A stretch of DNA of 64,000 nucleotides from Sorex araneus (GCF_027595985.1 NC_073304.1:215418500-215482499), one strand, 5' to 3'; positions 1-11,492 are shown, counted from the stretch's first letter. Notes: a model not told the origin generated them from the sequence alone. Numbers and translations are program-made.

Positions 1-71
1 CACCTAAACAGTCCAGTGAATTGGAAATTCCACCAGCACAGGGACCCTGCCTGCCAATATTCTTTGTGTTT

Positions 72-385
72 GTTTGGTGACCACACCTAAGGGTGCTCAA
101 GGTTTATTTCTTTCTTTTTTTTTCTTTTTGGGTCACACCCAACCATGCACAGGGGATATTCCTGGCTTTGCACTCAGGAATTACTCCTGGCGGTGCTCAG
201 GGGATCATATGGGATGCTGGGAATCGAACCTGGGTCAGCCGCATGCAAGGAAAATGCCCTACCCACTGTGCTATCAGTCCAGCCCCTCAAGGTTTATTTC
301 TAGCTGTGCTCAGGGATCACTCTTTTGGCGGGCTCACATGTCTGGGACAGCCATCGGCAATACTATCTCTCCAGTCCCTGCCTGT
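72..385 (-). mobile_element. Diverged SOR SINE, split by a younger copy
   Basis: GACCACACCTAAGGGTGCTC before the insertion and CAGGGATCACTC...TCTCTCCAGTCCC after it are the two halves of one old antisense SOR. Confidence 0.7.
112..285 (-). mobile_element. SOR-type SINE nested in an older SOR copy
   Basis: The element is complete: T-run, then GGGTCACACCC at the left, tRNA-like head at the right. It is bounded by a perfect 16-base duplication CTCAAGGTTTATTTCT at 96-111 and 286-301. The sequence outside (72-95 and 302-385) is a diverged SOR copy in the same orientation. Confidence 0.9.
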
Positions 386-489
386 CAGTCTTATCTGTGC
401 TGCATCTCCATTTCCCGGCAAAGCCTTTTGCTGGATGCAGAGTTTTTGTGGATGAGTAAATAGGGAAGGTGAGGTGAGATGTGATTTTT

Positions 490-663
490 TTTTTTTTTGC
501 TTTTTGGGTCACACCCAGCAATGCACAGGGGTTACTCCTGGCTCTGCACTCAGGAATTACTCCTGGCGGTGCTCAGGGGACCATATGGGATGCTGGGAAT
601 CAAACCCAGTTCGGCCTCATGCAAGGCAAATGCCCTACCCGCTGTGCTATCGCTCCAGCCCCC
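490..663 (-). mobile_element. SOR SINE at left end of a LINE insertion
   Basis: Full-length antisense copy with a T-run on the left. GAGATGTGATTTTT stands on both sides (476 and 664). The same target sequence recurs at 1310 and 1494, see the finding on repeated insertion. Confidence 0.9.
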
Positions 664-673
664 GAGATGTGAT

Positions 674-1309
674 TTTTTTTTATTTTTTTTTTTTTTTATT
701 GAATCACCATGTGGAAAGTTACAAAGCTTTCAGGCTTAAGTCTCAGTTATACAATACTCAAACACCCATCCCTTCACCAGTGCACATATTCCACCACCAA
801 GTATCACAGTATAACCTCTCCCCACCCCCCACCTCCCCAGCCCCCCACCCCGCCTGTGTAACTGATAAATTTCACTTTACTTTCACTTTACTTTGATTAC
901 ATTCAATATTTCAACAAAAAACTCACTATTATTGTTTGGAGTTTCTCCCCCCAAAGTCAGACCTGCTGAAAAGGAAGCATTTGATAGTGTGTTTTCCATT
1001 GCTGAGAATGAAGATATATGAGGTCAAGTGGCGGCAATAGCGGCCACACGGTTTTGGATTTCTGTGTTTTAGTATTTTAGTAACTAAGTCCAGAGAAATT
1101 TCTGCCAGAAATTGCATCATTGCAAGCTTGTAGTGCATCTACACAATGGAATACTATGCAGCTGTCAGAAAAGATGAAGTCATGATATATAAGTGCATAT
1201 AAGTGGATCAACATGGAAAGTATCATGTTGAGTGAAATGAGTCAGAAAGAATGAGACAGACATAGAAAGATTGCACTCATATGCGAAATATAAAGTAGCA
1301 GAGAGGTTC
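674..1309 (-). mobile_element. L1-type 3' end with inverted 5' part (twin-priming)
   Basis: 674 to about 1137 read in reverse is the shrew L1-like 3' terminus (CACTGGTGAAGGGATGGGTG...GTGATTCAAT plus A-run). From 1138 the sequence switches to the opposite orientation with ACACAATGGAATACTATGCAG...GTGAAATGAGTCAGA, a well-known segment near the 3' end of mammalian L1. An L1 with its 5' part inverted explains both. GAGATGTGA(T/C)TTTT flanks it. Confidence 0.7.
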
Positions 1310-1323
1310 GAGATGTGACTTTT

Positions 1324-1493
1324 TTTTTTCTTTTTGGGTCACACCCGGCGATGCACAGGGGTCACTCCTGGCTCATGCAATCAGGAATCTCCCCTGTCGG
1401 TGCTCAGGGGACCATATGGGATGCTGGGATTCGAACCCGGGTCGGCTGCATGCAAGGCAAATGCCCTACCCGCTGTGCTATCGCTCCAGCCCC
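1324..1493 (-). mobile_element. SOR SINE at right end of the LINE insertion
   Basis: Full-length antisense copy with an intact CGCTCCAGCCCC head. AGATGTGACTTTTT flanks it at 1311 and 1495. Confidence 0.9.
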
Positions 1494-1784
1494 AAGATGT
1501 GACTTTTTAAAGTAGTAATTATTTCTTTAAAGAAGAAGAAAGCATAACAAACCTCAATGAAAGAAAACCTGTCGTGTGAAGAACATAAAACTCTAACTTG
1601 TGATTTTGTAATGTAACTGGTGAAAGAACATTTGAATTTGAGGAGAAAATATTTCTAGACAAATTATTCTGTGGATGTCTCATGGGTCATAGGTACTTTA
1701 GAAAATCAAATATGTGTATGTTGGCCACTTAAGAAAAGACTATCAACCACTCTTTGTTAATGTTTATTTTGCTTATCCCCTCAG

Positions 1785-1832
1785 ATGAAGAGAATGATCT
1801 AGAAGATGAGAGTGGAACTCAACTGAGAGGAG
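1785..1832 (+). CDS. SKAP1: SKAP1 internal coding exon (acidic linker before SH3)
   Basis: This 48-nt exon lies between a pyrimidine-rich ...CCCCTCAG acceptor and a GTATGAG donor. It reads (G)AT-GAA-GAG..., giving DEENDLEDESGTQLRG, which resembles the acidic segment of SKAP1 just before its SH3 domain. Its last G joins TG of the exon at 11493 to form Val, so phases agree. SKAP1 (SKAP55) is a cytosolic T-cell adaptor with a dimerisation region, a PH domain, tyrosine-containing linkers and a C-terminal SH3 domain. It binds ADAP (FYB1) and couples T-cell receptor signalling to integrin LFA-1 activation. Only the 3' part of the gene lies here; the earlier exons are off the left edge. Identity rests on my recollection of the human protein and on the clear match of the next two exons. 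Confidence 0.85.
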
Positions 1833-2609
1833 GTATGAGAGCTTTATAAATGTACAAGCACTGAGTACGATATTCAGATACTGGTAGGATATTTCTCTAG
1901 ACTACAAACCATACCAAACTGGCTAATTAAAGGGGGATTGGTGTATCCTCCTCAAAGGCCCCAGAGGAGCTGGAAAGGAAAATACTTTTACTTTAAAAGC
2001 AGCCACCCCTTCCATTTAATTAATGTTCCCAGAACTGCCAAGATTTATCCTGGAGAGGGTAGGAAGCCAAACCAGATATTTATTTCTTCCTATCAGTATT
2101 TCTTAAATCAGTGCAGTGAAAATGGAATTGCCTCATCGCTGAGAGATCGGAGGATTGAGAATGGAAAGAATGGCAATGTCTCCTCTCAGAGAAGCCCGGA
2201 GATTGCAAGTTCAGAGGGGAATGGAAATGTGTCAGATCTGAAAAGTGAGCTTGGGGTGAAGGATAGAATTGCATGGGGAGGCTGACTTCTGATGGCCGGA
2301 TTTGATTCCAGGCACATTTGGAAATGAATATGTAACAGGTTTGTTGAATACAAAATTACATCTTATTCATCCTAGACTGTTAACCATGTTTCAAGCGGTT
2401 AGCAAGCTCATCCTTCCTAAGGTCAGTTGCCCCTCGAACACCTCCTAAGTGGACCAAGGACCCATTCTGTTCTGTCAGCAGAGGGATGTATGTTATGCAT
2501 GTTGCAGGGGCACCTCAAGGATATTCATTTCATCAGAAGAGCCTGAATTGTGGCTGATTAAGAAACTGGCTGTTTTTCTTCTTAGAGATTCTGGAGAAGT
2601 CTAGTTCTC
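1833..2609. other. Unique SKAP1 intron sequence
   Basis: No repeat or exon recognised. A 115-codon open frame at 1938-2285 has no recognisable domain and no splice support, and is treated as chance. Confidence 0.5.

Positions 2610-2674
<65 letters not shown>
2610..2674. repeat. (TC)n microsatellite
   Basis: About 32 uninterrupted TC units, followed by a pyrimidine-rich tail to about 2765. Confidence 0.95.
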
Positions 2675-2678
<4 letters not shown>

Positions 2679-3379
2679 CACCCTCTCCCTGTTTCTCCCT
2701 TTCCATTGCTCTAGTCTGACTTTTTCCCTTTCTCTCTCTTCCTTTTGCCCTCTCTTCTCTTCTTTATGCATTCAGCAAAGCCCCTTCCCGTAGCTTATAC
2801 TCTCTGGGAAGTAAGAATGAAAAAGGATTAGTGAAGTGCTCAGCCTCACAAATGCCCAGCTTCTCCTAGGAATAGAAAAAAATAGCTAAGATCAAATGCC
2901 AAATCAAGAGAAAAAAAGAACTGAAGCGGGCAGAATGCTGGCATCTTGGTAGAGCTGCAAGCTAGTTTCTCATAACTAGCACGTGTATTAGGGTCCATTC
3001 TAAAACCTGTTTTCTGTTGTTTTCTACTTGTACAGAACACACACAAAAAAAAGTGCGTCTCACCAACCTGTATCTCACATGTGTTCTTTCTTAACCAGCT
3101 TCTCATACATTGGTACTGAAAACACTTTATGTGGACGGCCTTGATGGGATTAGCAGAAGCTATCTAGAGCCAAATCTACTTTCAGTCCCATCCACAAAAG
3201 AGCATCTTTTGGCAAAAATAAAAAAAGAACATTTTTAAATTTATCTCATCTCCTCCTTACTAACATTACTAAGTCCTTACTAACATTCTGCCTGACGGGA
3301 AGGAGGAGAGGAATTTATTTCTTAACTATTCCAACAACTATAGTTCAAGTGGGGTTTTATTGTTTGTGGTTTTGTTTTG

Positions 3380-3533
3380 TTTTGGGGTTCTAAACAAAAC
3401 AATTCTGGGGTGCTACTCCCAGCTTCACACTTGGGGGATGGAAATAGTCAGGGAAATGTAGTGCTGGGGGTGGAATCCAGGCTCCTACATGCAGAGCAGG
3501 CATTCAGTCCATTGGTCTGTCTCTCTAGCCCCT
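3380..3533 (-). mobile_element. Old SOR-like SINE
   Basis: Heavily diverged: GGTGCTACTCCCAGCTTCAC in the body and GTCTCTCTAGCCCC for the head. Confidence 0.6.
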
Positions 3534-3561
3534 CAAGTAGATGTTTTAAAATTCTTGTTCC

Positions 3562-3738
3562 AGGGACTGGAGAGAGAGTACATCATGTAAGTTAGTTGCC
3601 TTATACACAGCCAACACGGATTCAATCCCCCAGAATCCCATCTGGTCTCCTGAGCAACATCAGGAGTAATTCCTGAGTACGGAGCCAGGAGTAACCCCTG
3701 AGCATCGGCAGGTGTGACCCAAAAACCAAAAATAAAAT
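3562..3738 (+). mobile_element. SOR SINE, moderately diverged
   Basis: GGGACTGGAGAGAGAGTACA head, GGATTCAATCCCCC in the B-box place, AGGAGTAATTCCTGAGTACG and GTGTGACCCAAAAACC tail. Confidence 0.8.
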
Positions 3739-4809
3739 CCTTGTTCCTCTTTTTTTCTGCCTCTAAAATAGATATTCTGAAGTGGAATGGGCTTTGAATA
3801 TGCTTCTATGGTTTATACTTCCCACCACTTACAATGACAGGTGACTAATCAAAAATCAGAAGCAGTCTTTTCTCTCTCTGCAGAATCTGAGACAGGAATT
3901 TTTATTATTTTTGTTTACTTATTTATTGAATTTATAGAGTGCCTTTTCTCCAAAGATAAAAGGTAAAAGATAAAAGGCACTATAGAAACAATAACAAATA
4001 TGTTGACATCCAAATGGTGTCACTTAATAACAATAGAATATAGAAGTCTAAGTGAAGGGCAGGCGTATAAAAGAGAGTAAACTCTAAGAAAATGTAAATT
4101 CCTATATAATAGACAAGCTTCTAAAGTTTGGCTCATTTAGATTTTTTTAAGGTCTCTTGTGCATCTGAGGTGGGGGACAATATTTTATCCTAAAAGCTAC
4201 TATGACTAGCAAGGTTGCCTTGAAAATCCACATACTTTTCTCTCTTCTGTTCCCTGAATGCTGTGCTTTTTCCCTGATGCAATTGCTAAGATTTTTAAAT
4301 CCCAGCTAGATCTTATCAAAGGAAGGGGGGAGCGGAATTCATTTCATTCTTATTGGGTGTTAATGACCCTATAAGATGTAATTTCTTTTATTTTATTCTG
4401 TTACCTAGAAAATCTATCACAGCCTTGTAGTATTGATTGTTCAATCTATAAAAAGCTTGGTTTACAGCATGACTGTTAGTAACAGGGTTATTTTAATGAG
4501 TGACTCTTCAACAACTCTGATTTTCACTAAATTCCAACCCATCAGCCTAACTCTCTAACACTAAGTGTCTTGGCTGGTGAGAGCTTATCTTCTTTCCCTC
4601 TGATGAGGTCATGTCCAGGTAGCCAAAACTAAATCTCATTCTGTACTATTTGAACTAAAACCAGTAGCCATTTGCTTGGGTATGCAGTGTCAAATAAAAG
4701 GCATAATTGGAGGCACCAATCTTGCTTAGATACACCAAATCTCCAAGGGAATATCTTGAAATAAGTTGCTTGTGTTCTGCAATTGTGGACAAATTTAAAG
4801 AATAACCCA
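3739..4809. other. Unique AT-rich SKAP1 intron sequence
   Basis: I see no repeat family, exon or RNA gene here. Confidence 0.5.
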
Positions 4810-5010
4810 CAGGGGCCAAAGAGATAGATAGTAAGGTAGGTAAGGCACTTGCAGTGCACACAGTCAACCTGGGTTTGATCCCCAGTATCCCCTATAGTCA
4901 CCTTACTTAGGACCACCAGGAATTATTCCTGAGTGCAAAGCCAGAAGTAAGCTCTGAGCATCACCAGATGTGCCCTCCCTAAAAAACATTTTTTTAATTA
5001 AAAAAAAAGA
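4810..5010 (+). mobile_element. SOR SINE, diverged
   Basis: GGGGCCAAAGAGATAGATAG head, GGGTTTGATCCCCAG, then GGAATTATTCCTGAGTGCAA and a long A/T tail. Confidence 0.8.
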
Positions 5011-5329
5011 GTAACCCACATTCAGTGATTTCTGCAGAGAAGAATAGTGATTGGCATTCCACCTCTGAGGCTCTCCCTCTGAAACTTTAGTTCCTACCAA
5101 TGAAGTGAGATATTATACATCAGACAGAAGGGGTAGGAAGTGGTTCAACATACTGGTGCTCATTATTTGCATGCTAGAGCCCCAGAGCTTGCTCATAAGC
5201 ACTACTAGGTATGAACCCCTCCTCCAAAATAAGAAAAAGAAAATACAGAGGGAAGTCACATGTATATTTATTTCCAAGGCTTGTATTATGGAACTCATTG
5301 TTGTTGGTTGGTTGTAGTAGAGTCGGAAG

Positions 5330-5660
5330 GTTGGGGGGCCACACCTGGAGGTGCTCAGAGGCTACTCCTACTCAGAGGACCTTATGGTGCTGAGATTGAA
5401 CTTGAGCCCCCTGTATGCAAATTATGCACCCTAGCCCTCCAGCTATAACTTTTGAAACCTATTTCCCAAGACCAACCATGAGTGGATCATTAATTACACA
5501 GCTAGAATTTTTACCCAATTTTGACCTTGTCTGCAACCAATCCAGGGTAGATTTCTGGTATCCTATATGGCTCCCCAAGCCTGCCAGGAGTGGTTCCTGA
5601 GTGCAGAGCCAGGAGTATCCACTGAGCACCATTGTGTGTTCCCCCTTCACACACCCAAGA
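5330..5660. mobile_element. Two old SOR fragments in opposite orientation
   Basis: About 5330-5445 is antisense (GGCCACACCTGGAGGTGCTC ... CCCTCCAGC); 5550-5655 is a sense fragment with only the body (CCTGCCAGGAGTGGTTCCTG). Confidence 0.65.
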
Positions 5661-7518
5661 GGAGGAAGAAGAACGGGGGAGGGGAGAGGAAGAGGAGCCC
5701 CTACTTCAAGATGATACTTACAACATTATGAACCTTCATCACTGAAAACTCAAGAATAAAATGCTGTGTGAACTATCAGTACTGTGCACTTGCTCTTCCT
5801 GTTCTGTGGCCAATGGAGCCTGGTATATTTTTTCATTCCTTTCCTTCTTTAGTTAAACAGTATTACACTGAGTCTGAGCATGGTGGCTGTTTCTGGCCTG
5901 TCCTACAGAACACGTCCAGTCCCTTTGAACAGGCCACTATTTCGTCCTTCTTTATCACTGTTCACCAACTTACTCTCTCACAAGGGCTAGCTTTATCTGC
6001 CTTCTCATTTCCTCTCTTGCCCATAATTTGTTCACTTGCTGTGCCCAGTTGCAGGCCTCCTTGGCACAGCCCTTTGACTCATGAAGGAAATATAAATAGC
6101 AAGTTGACCTGTGTTTAGGTTCTTTCTCTTTAGTCTCTTTCCCTTGATTCCTGCAACTACTCTGTTCTCCCCAACAAAAGCTCCAAGTGAAGGATGAACT
6201 CTGGAAGGAAGGCAGCCAGGTTCTCTTGTTCCTTCCAGGGAGAAGGCTGAGAGGTATCCAGGTCCTTTTGCCTTAGAACTTTCCACATCACAGTGGCTCG
6301 TTTTCAAGTATTAACTCTGCCCACAGTAACAGCAATTTGACCTCAGTTACGGCAGAAATGTCTTTCGCTGGTTATAAAGAACTTAGTGTGGAATGACAAA
6401 TGCTTGGCAATAAATACCTAGAAAAGAGAGAAAAATAACATTTTTTAACTCGATCTGTTGCTGTTCTCCCTATGACATTTTGTTCGCTTGAAGCTTAGCT
6501 TCTCAAACATAGGATAAAGAAAATAAGACACTGTCTTTTTTTCCCCTCTCTCTAGAAAAAGTCCTTCTCAGCTCTACTAGCAATTTAAATGCAGTGATCA
6601 TACCCATTAGCTTCTCTATCATTGTAATTGTTGTTAATTGTTATAACTGTTTTAGTTATTAGTGGTGTCATTATTGCTCTAGGTCCTCTGTCTGTTTTAT
6701 GCTGAATATATTAGTGCTTTGCTTTTGAATTACCAGGCTTTATTTAGTGCAGAGTTACTTTTTTTTTTTTGGAGAGACATTGAGAAATGCTGGCATTAAG
6801 CTTTATTCTTTTGTTTTTCATTCCAAATGGACAGACTGGAAAAAAAAAATAATTAGATGGAATAATGTCCTCAAAATGAGAATGAGGATGTTTTGAATTA
6901 ATTAAATGGTCAGAATGCTGCACCATTTCTGATCTCAGGCTGCTGCCAGAGAAATGGAAAGCTAAAGAACCTCAAGCCACCCCACAAAAGCAATCCTCCT
7001 TCAGGCTCCCAAAATAGCAGACCCCTCGTGGTTATAAAATGAGCTGGGCAAGTTGAGGGGACTGGCCTCCAGACCTTCAAGTTCTTCCTGGGAACACATT
7101 TTGGAAATGAAACGCACCTCCGCCTTACCCCTCTCCCCTTCTAGATCTTTAAATCACACCCACTGTCACTCAGATTTTTATTACAGTCTAAAACTCCAGG
7201 GAAGCCTCTCCTGGCCCCTGACACTCAAGCCGCTGTTCTACCCAGCCTTCTCCACTTCTCCAGTGCAGTTACGTCACACTCCAAGTATCTGGGGGCCTGC
7301 CTGGGACGCGGTGCCTCCCCAGCTGGCTGGCAACCCTTCTCCACAGGCCACGTGTGGATGCTCAGAGCCAAGCTCAGTCACTCCGGTCCACTGAGCTAAC
7401 TCCCCGGCCTCTAATTTTGTTTGTTCTTCAAAGGCTTTTGTTTTCCTCCTAGTTTTCTGCTTTCCCTGTGAACTACTGTGTCTAGACATATCTATATAAA
7501 TACACACATATATATATT
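5660..7518. other. Unique SKAP1 intron sequence
   Basis: No SINE for about 1.9 kb. Open frames at 5768-6118 and 7053-7394 show no domain and are probably chance. Confidence 0.45.
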
Positions 7519-7593
7519 TGGCACCAAGGATTTCATTGGGGATCTTATACGTATGAAGCATTCACTCAGCCACTGAGCTGTATCCCTAGCCCC
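7519..7593 (-). mobile_element. tRNA-Ala-like (ID-like) SINE fragment
   Basis: Read on the - strand it starts GGGGCTAGGGATACAGCTCA and continues GTGGCTGAG, like an alanine tRNA A-box region, unlike the SOR head. A related copy with a good B box is at 42469. Confidence 0.45.
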
Positions 7594-7718
7594 ATTGTAC
7601 TTTTGAATGAGTCTTTTTCTTCAGGTCTTCATCCAAGATGGCTTATCTACCCAATACCCAATCACTCTTACACATATTCCAAAATATACTCCTCATCTTA
7701 AGAGCTATCCCAGATTAT

Positions 7719-7967
7719 AGCACTGTAGCACTGTCGTCCCGTCATTCATTGATTTGCTCGAGCGGGCACCAGTAATGTCTCCATTGTGAGACTTGTTGTT
7801 ACTGTTTTTGGCATATCGAATACGCCACAGGGAGCTTGCCAGGCTCTGCCATGAGGGCGGGATACTCTCCGTAGCTTGCTGGGCTCTCCGAGAGGGATAG
7901 AGGAATCGAACCTGGGTCGGCTATGTGCAAGACAAATGCCCTTCCCGCTGTGCTATCGCTCCAGCCC
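7719..7967 (-). mobile_element. Long-form, A-tail-less SOR SINE (complete)
   Basis: 249 bp with the usual tRNA-like head (right end, CTATCGCTCCAGCCC) but a body of GAGAGCCCAGCAAGCTACG / CAGAGCCTGGCAAGC / CCAAAAACAGTAACAAC type ending in ...GACAGTGCTACAGTGCT, with no A-run. A perfect 12-base duplication ATCCCAGATTAT flanks it at 7707-7718 and 7968-7979, so these are the true ends. Confidence 0.9.
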
Positions 7968-8094
7968 ATCCCAGATTATGTACATGGAAAACAGTTCCTT
8001 CAGTGACCATCTGCTAAGTCAGAAAAAAATCCAAGTTAACTTTACTAATGTTCTACATTTGTAAGCATTTAGTCATTTTTTTAAAGTGTTTTTT

Positions 8095-8335
8095 AGAAGG
8101 CTATAGGTAGTATAGCAGTTAGGATATATATGCCTAACTTGTGCCTGACCCAGGTTTGCTTCCTGGAACTATAGAGTCTATCAAGCACCTCTAGTTGCAG
8201 CCCAGATATCTTCAGTGCTGAGGAGCCAAACGGCTCATAGCCTCAGACCTTTGCACTGAGCCGAGAGCCTGGCCAGCCAAGAATTGTGAATAGGACCCCC
8301 TCCCCAGACCTGCATCACTTGGGAGGGCTCCCAAA
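8095..8335 (+). mobile_element. Old tRNA-derived SINE with a different body
   Basis: GGTAGTATAGCAGTTAGGAT and CCAGGTTTGCTTCCTGG resemble A and B box regions of a tRNA-like head, but the following 150 bases match neither SOR form. Family unassigned. Confidence 0.35.
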
Positions 8336-8347
8336 AAGAAAAAGAAA

Positions 8348-8422
8348 CTTTTTTTTTTAATTTTTTATTAGTGAAACACCATGTGGTACAGTTGTAGACT
8401 TACAAACTTTCGTGCTTGTGTG
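8348..8422 (-). mobile_element. Very short L1-type 3' end insertion
   Basis: T-run followed by TTATTAGTGAAACACCATGT and the first bases of the L1-like 3' end seen at 674. AAAAAGAAAC stands on both sides (8338 and 8423), so only about 75 bp were inserted. Confidence 0.65.
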
Positions 8423-8467
8423 AAAAAGAAACATTTTAATGAAATTATTTTCTCTATCCTGTATCAG

Positions 8468-8707
8468 ACTGGAGCTACAGCACAGCGGGTAGGGCATTTG
8501 CCTTGCAGGCGGCCGACCTGGGTTCAATTCCTCTGTCCCTTTCAGAGAGCCCGGCAAGCTACTGAGAGTATCCCACCCACACAGCAGAGCTAGCTGTGGC
8601 GTATTCGTATGCCAAAAACAGTAACAACAAGTCTCACAATGGAGATGTTATTGGTGCCCACTCGAGCAAATTGATGAACAATGGGACGACAGTGCTACAG
8701 TGCAGTG
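8468..8707 (+). mobile_element. Long-form, A-tail-less SOR SINE
   Basis: Head CTGGAGCTACAGCACAGCGG, body TCAGAGAGCCCGGCAAGCTA ... CCAAAAACAGTAACAACAAG, end GACGACAGTGCTACAGTGC. CTATC(C)TGTA occurs near both ends (8455, 8708). Confidence 0.85.
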
Positions 8708-8744
8708 CTATCTGTAAAAATATTGAATAATATTGATATCATGA

Positions 8745-9170
8745 CTGATGGATAGATAAAGAAGAGGTGTATGCATAATGGAATACTACTCAGCTCTATG
8801 AAAAGATAAATTCACAATAACATGGATGGTATAGGAAGATGTCGACAAAGTGAAATAATTCAGAAAATAAAAGAAAAATACCATATGATCTCACTCATAT
8901 GTGATATGAAAATTTAAATTAAAAAAAATACTTGGGCCAAACCAATTCAAAGCTAACCCTTGGATTCAGAACTCAGAAGTAGGTTTTCAGGGAGAGACAT
9001 CGCAGCCACACAGTCACAAAGAGTAGAGGGGTCCAATAGATAGCAAGGGAAGGCATATTAGCACTTCAGTGGTGCTGTACTTTACCTCTGAAGAGGTATA
9101 GAAAAGCACTCCTGGAACTACAGTGATGTTAATCAATGTTGCTTCCATAATTTATTAAAATACAAAAATC
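8745..9170 (+). mobile_element. L1 3' region fragment
   Basis: ATAATGGAATACTACTCAGC, GTGAAATAATTCAGA and CCATATGATCTCACTCATAT are classic L1 3' segments. The remainder to about 9170 is probably L1 3' UTR. Confidence 0.65.
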
Positions 9171-9210
9171 TACCACACACACACACACATACACACACAC
9201 ACAAAGAATG

Positions 9211-9368
9211 TTGAGTCACACCTGGCGATGCACAGGGGTTACTCCTGACTCTGCACTCAGGAATTACCCCTGGAGGTGCTCAGGGAACTATATGGGATGC
9301 TGGAAATCGAACCTGGGTCGGCCGTGTGCAAGGCAAACGCCCTACCCGCTGTGCTATCGCTCCAGCCC
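9211..9368 (-). mobile_element. SOR SINE
   Basis: GAGTCACACCTGGCGATGCA to GCTATCGCTCCAGCCCC. Preceded by a (CA)n tract (9172-9204). The 14-base TGATGTCAATACTT is then repeated in tandem at about 9369 and 9394. Confidence 0.9.
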
Positions 9369-10038
9369 CTGATGTCAATACTTTTTTTTTTTTGATGTCA
9401 ATACTTTTGATTCCTAGTTTTGTCAAAGTCTCGGGGTGATTAGTCAACTCCATACAACTAAAATACAATAGGGACCAGGGAGATGACTTCAGTGACAGGG
9501 CACTTGCCCACCTGGGCAAAGTTGGGTTCAGATCCCTGTGCTGTCTCTTGTGTGCCACTGAGAGTGACCCCGCAGCTAATCAAAAAATGCATTACTGTGT
9601 CCTCTGTGAAATCTGTTCTTACTTGCCAGGGGCTGATATGTCTGTACTAGTTCATGCACTGATCTTCAAATATACATAAAACTGTCTTTTTTCAAACTGG
9701 CATTTCCCTCCCAGTTTATTTTTCTTCCAAACATATCTGAACTCCGCTAGTCACAGAATGTTTCCGGTGTAGTTTTCTTGCTTGCTGCCCTCTATTGTCT
9801 ACTGCACATGCAAACACTTTTCTGTGTAAAGAAAACATGTCCTGGTTCCTGTGAAGTTCATATTTTTACTTTTACTGTAATATCTGTGTTTGAACTAAAC
9901 TCTGTCCCATGTCTGTTGGTATGTACTGTAAGATTCCGATTAAGGCTATTTTCCAGAGATGTCTAGGGCTTTTGTTCCACTGTAAATAGACTAAATAGTT
10001 TACAGATTATTTGAATTGTTTCAAAATGAGTTAAATTG

Positions 10039-10216
10039 GGCCGGAGCATTAGTACAGCGGATAGGGCATTTGCCTTGCACGCAGCCGACCCGGGTTCAAT
10101 CCACATGGTCCCCCAACCACCACCAGGAATAATTCCTGAGTGCAGAGCCAGGAGTAACCCCTGAGCATCGCTGGGTGTGACCCAAAAAGAAAAAAGAAAA
10201 AAAAGAAAAGAAAATT
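10039..10216 (+). mobile_element. SOR SINE
   Basis: GGGCCGGAGCATTAGTACAG to GTGTGACCC and an A-rich tail, flanked by AGTTAAATTG (10029 and 10217). Confidence 0.9.
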
Positions 10217-10226
10217 AGTTAAATTG

Positions 10227-11492
10227 TTTACAAATTAGGAACATGTAGAAATGTTCCTCATGTAGAAACATGTAGAAAAAGATAAACTAGAGCGGTCCCC
10301 AACCTAAGCCACATCTAGTCTCGTAATTGTCAGTTACGAGCCCCGCCACTCCTCAGGGGAGGGCCAGAGAGATGGAAGGCAGAAACCTGTCACCTAGGGT
10401 CTCTCCAAATCATGGGAATTTTCACTCGAACCCAGGATTTCTGACTACTATCGACCAGAATCTCATCTTTCGTAGGTGCTTTGCTTCCAGCTCTCATACT
10501 TCATGTCTGAGAAGCAGGGAGGATTGCCACATTCTCCCTGCTCTGGTGGGCATTAGCCCTCCTGTCATTCAAAGCCCCAGATCCTCTCCCACTTTGTACT
10601 CTAGTGTTTAACCTTTCCGGGTAGAAGAAGATCGATACAAATTCTTCGTTGTTAACAATCGATGGCTGTCCTGTGGCATCACTGCCATCTAGCCTTGCTG
10701 AGAAGCCTAGTAAATCTCTCCAGTGCTTCTAAGGCTTAGTTTGTCGTCTTCAGTTGCTTTCATTTTTAATGCAGATCACTTTGGCTTCTATTCCCCTGGG
10801 GGCTTGCAGATAAATCTTGGCAGACATGTTCAGGGTCTACAAATGAGATGCTGGAAAAGGGCCAGCCCATCCAGAATTTAGTTGTAATGGATGAGACACC
10901 CCTTTGGTTCCACTTAAAGACCGGGCTATTCATGTTTCCTTATTTATTGGTGCTTACCTCAGATATACCTGGGTGGGAAGTGCCCAGGATGAAGCTCCTG
11001 AATAACACGGGAGGCCAATGTGTAAGGCTGTGATGCAGACACATGCTGGCTGACTCAGCCTCTCATCAACAGGCAGAAGTCAGACTTAGCCCGTTGCTCC
11101 AAATGTATAAGAAAGAGAAGTATGGAATAGCAGAGACTCCCCTGATCGGGCAAGTCTGGCAAGAAATCTCTTGGTGCTGCTTACTTACAAACCAAATGAA
11201 AAATTACCTGCCTGATCTTCTTTTATTAATAAATGAATATATTTATCATATTATTGAATAGCATCCAACGCAGGGTGATCTGTAAATATTTAATGTTAGT
11301 TAATGATCTCCTTTTCCCACAGTCCTTTTCTCATGCCGACTGTTAGGCTGTATCTCATCCCAACCCCCCTGAATCTTGGGTTTCCTCAAAGCAATATCAG
11401 AATCCTGTTTTCTACTTGCAGTTAAAAGGTGGTCGGCCCCATGGAAAAAAGACAGAGTCCTTTTAACTTTGATTTCTCTTCTCTTTGATCAG
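10227..11492. other. Unique intron sequence upstream of SKAP1 SH3 exon
   Basis: Repeat-free. Nothing other than the acceptor and pyrimidine tract of the following exon was recognised. Confidence 0.5.
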
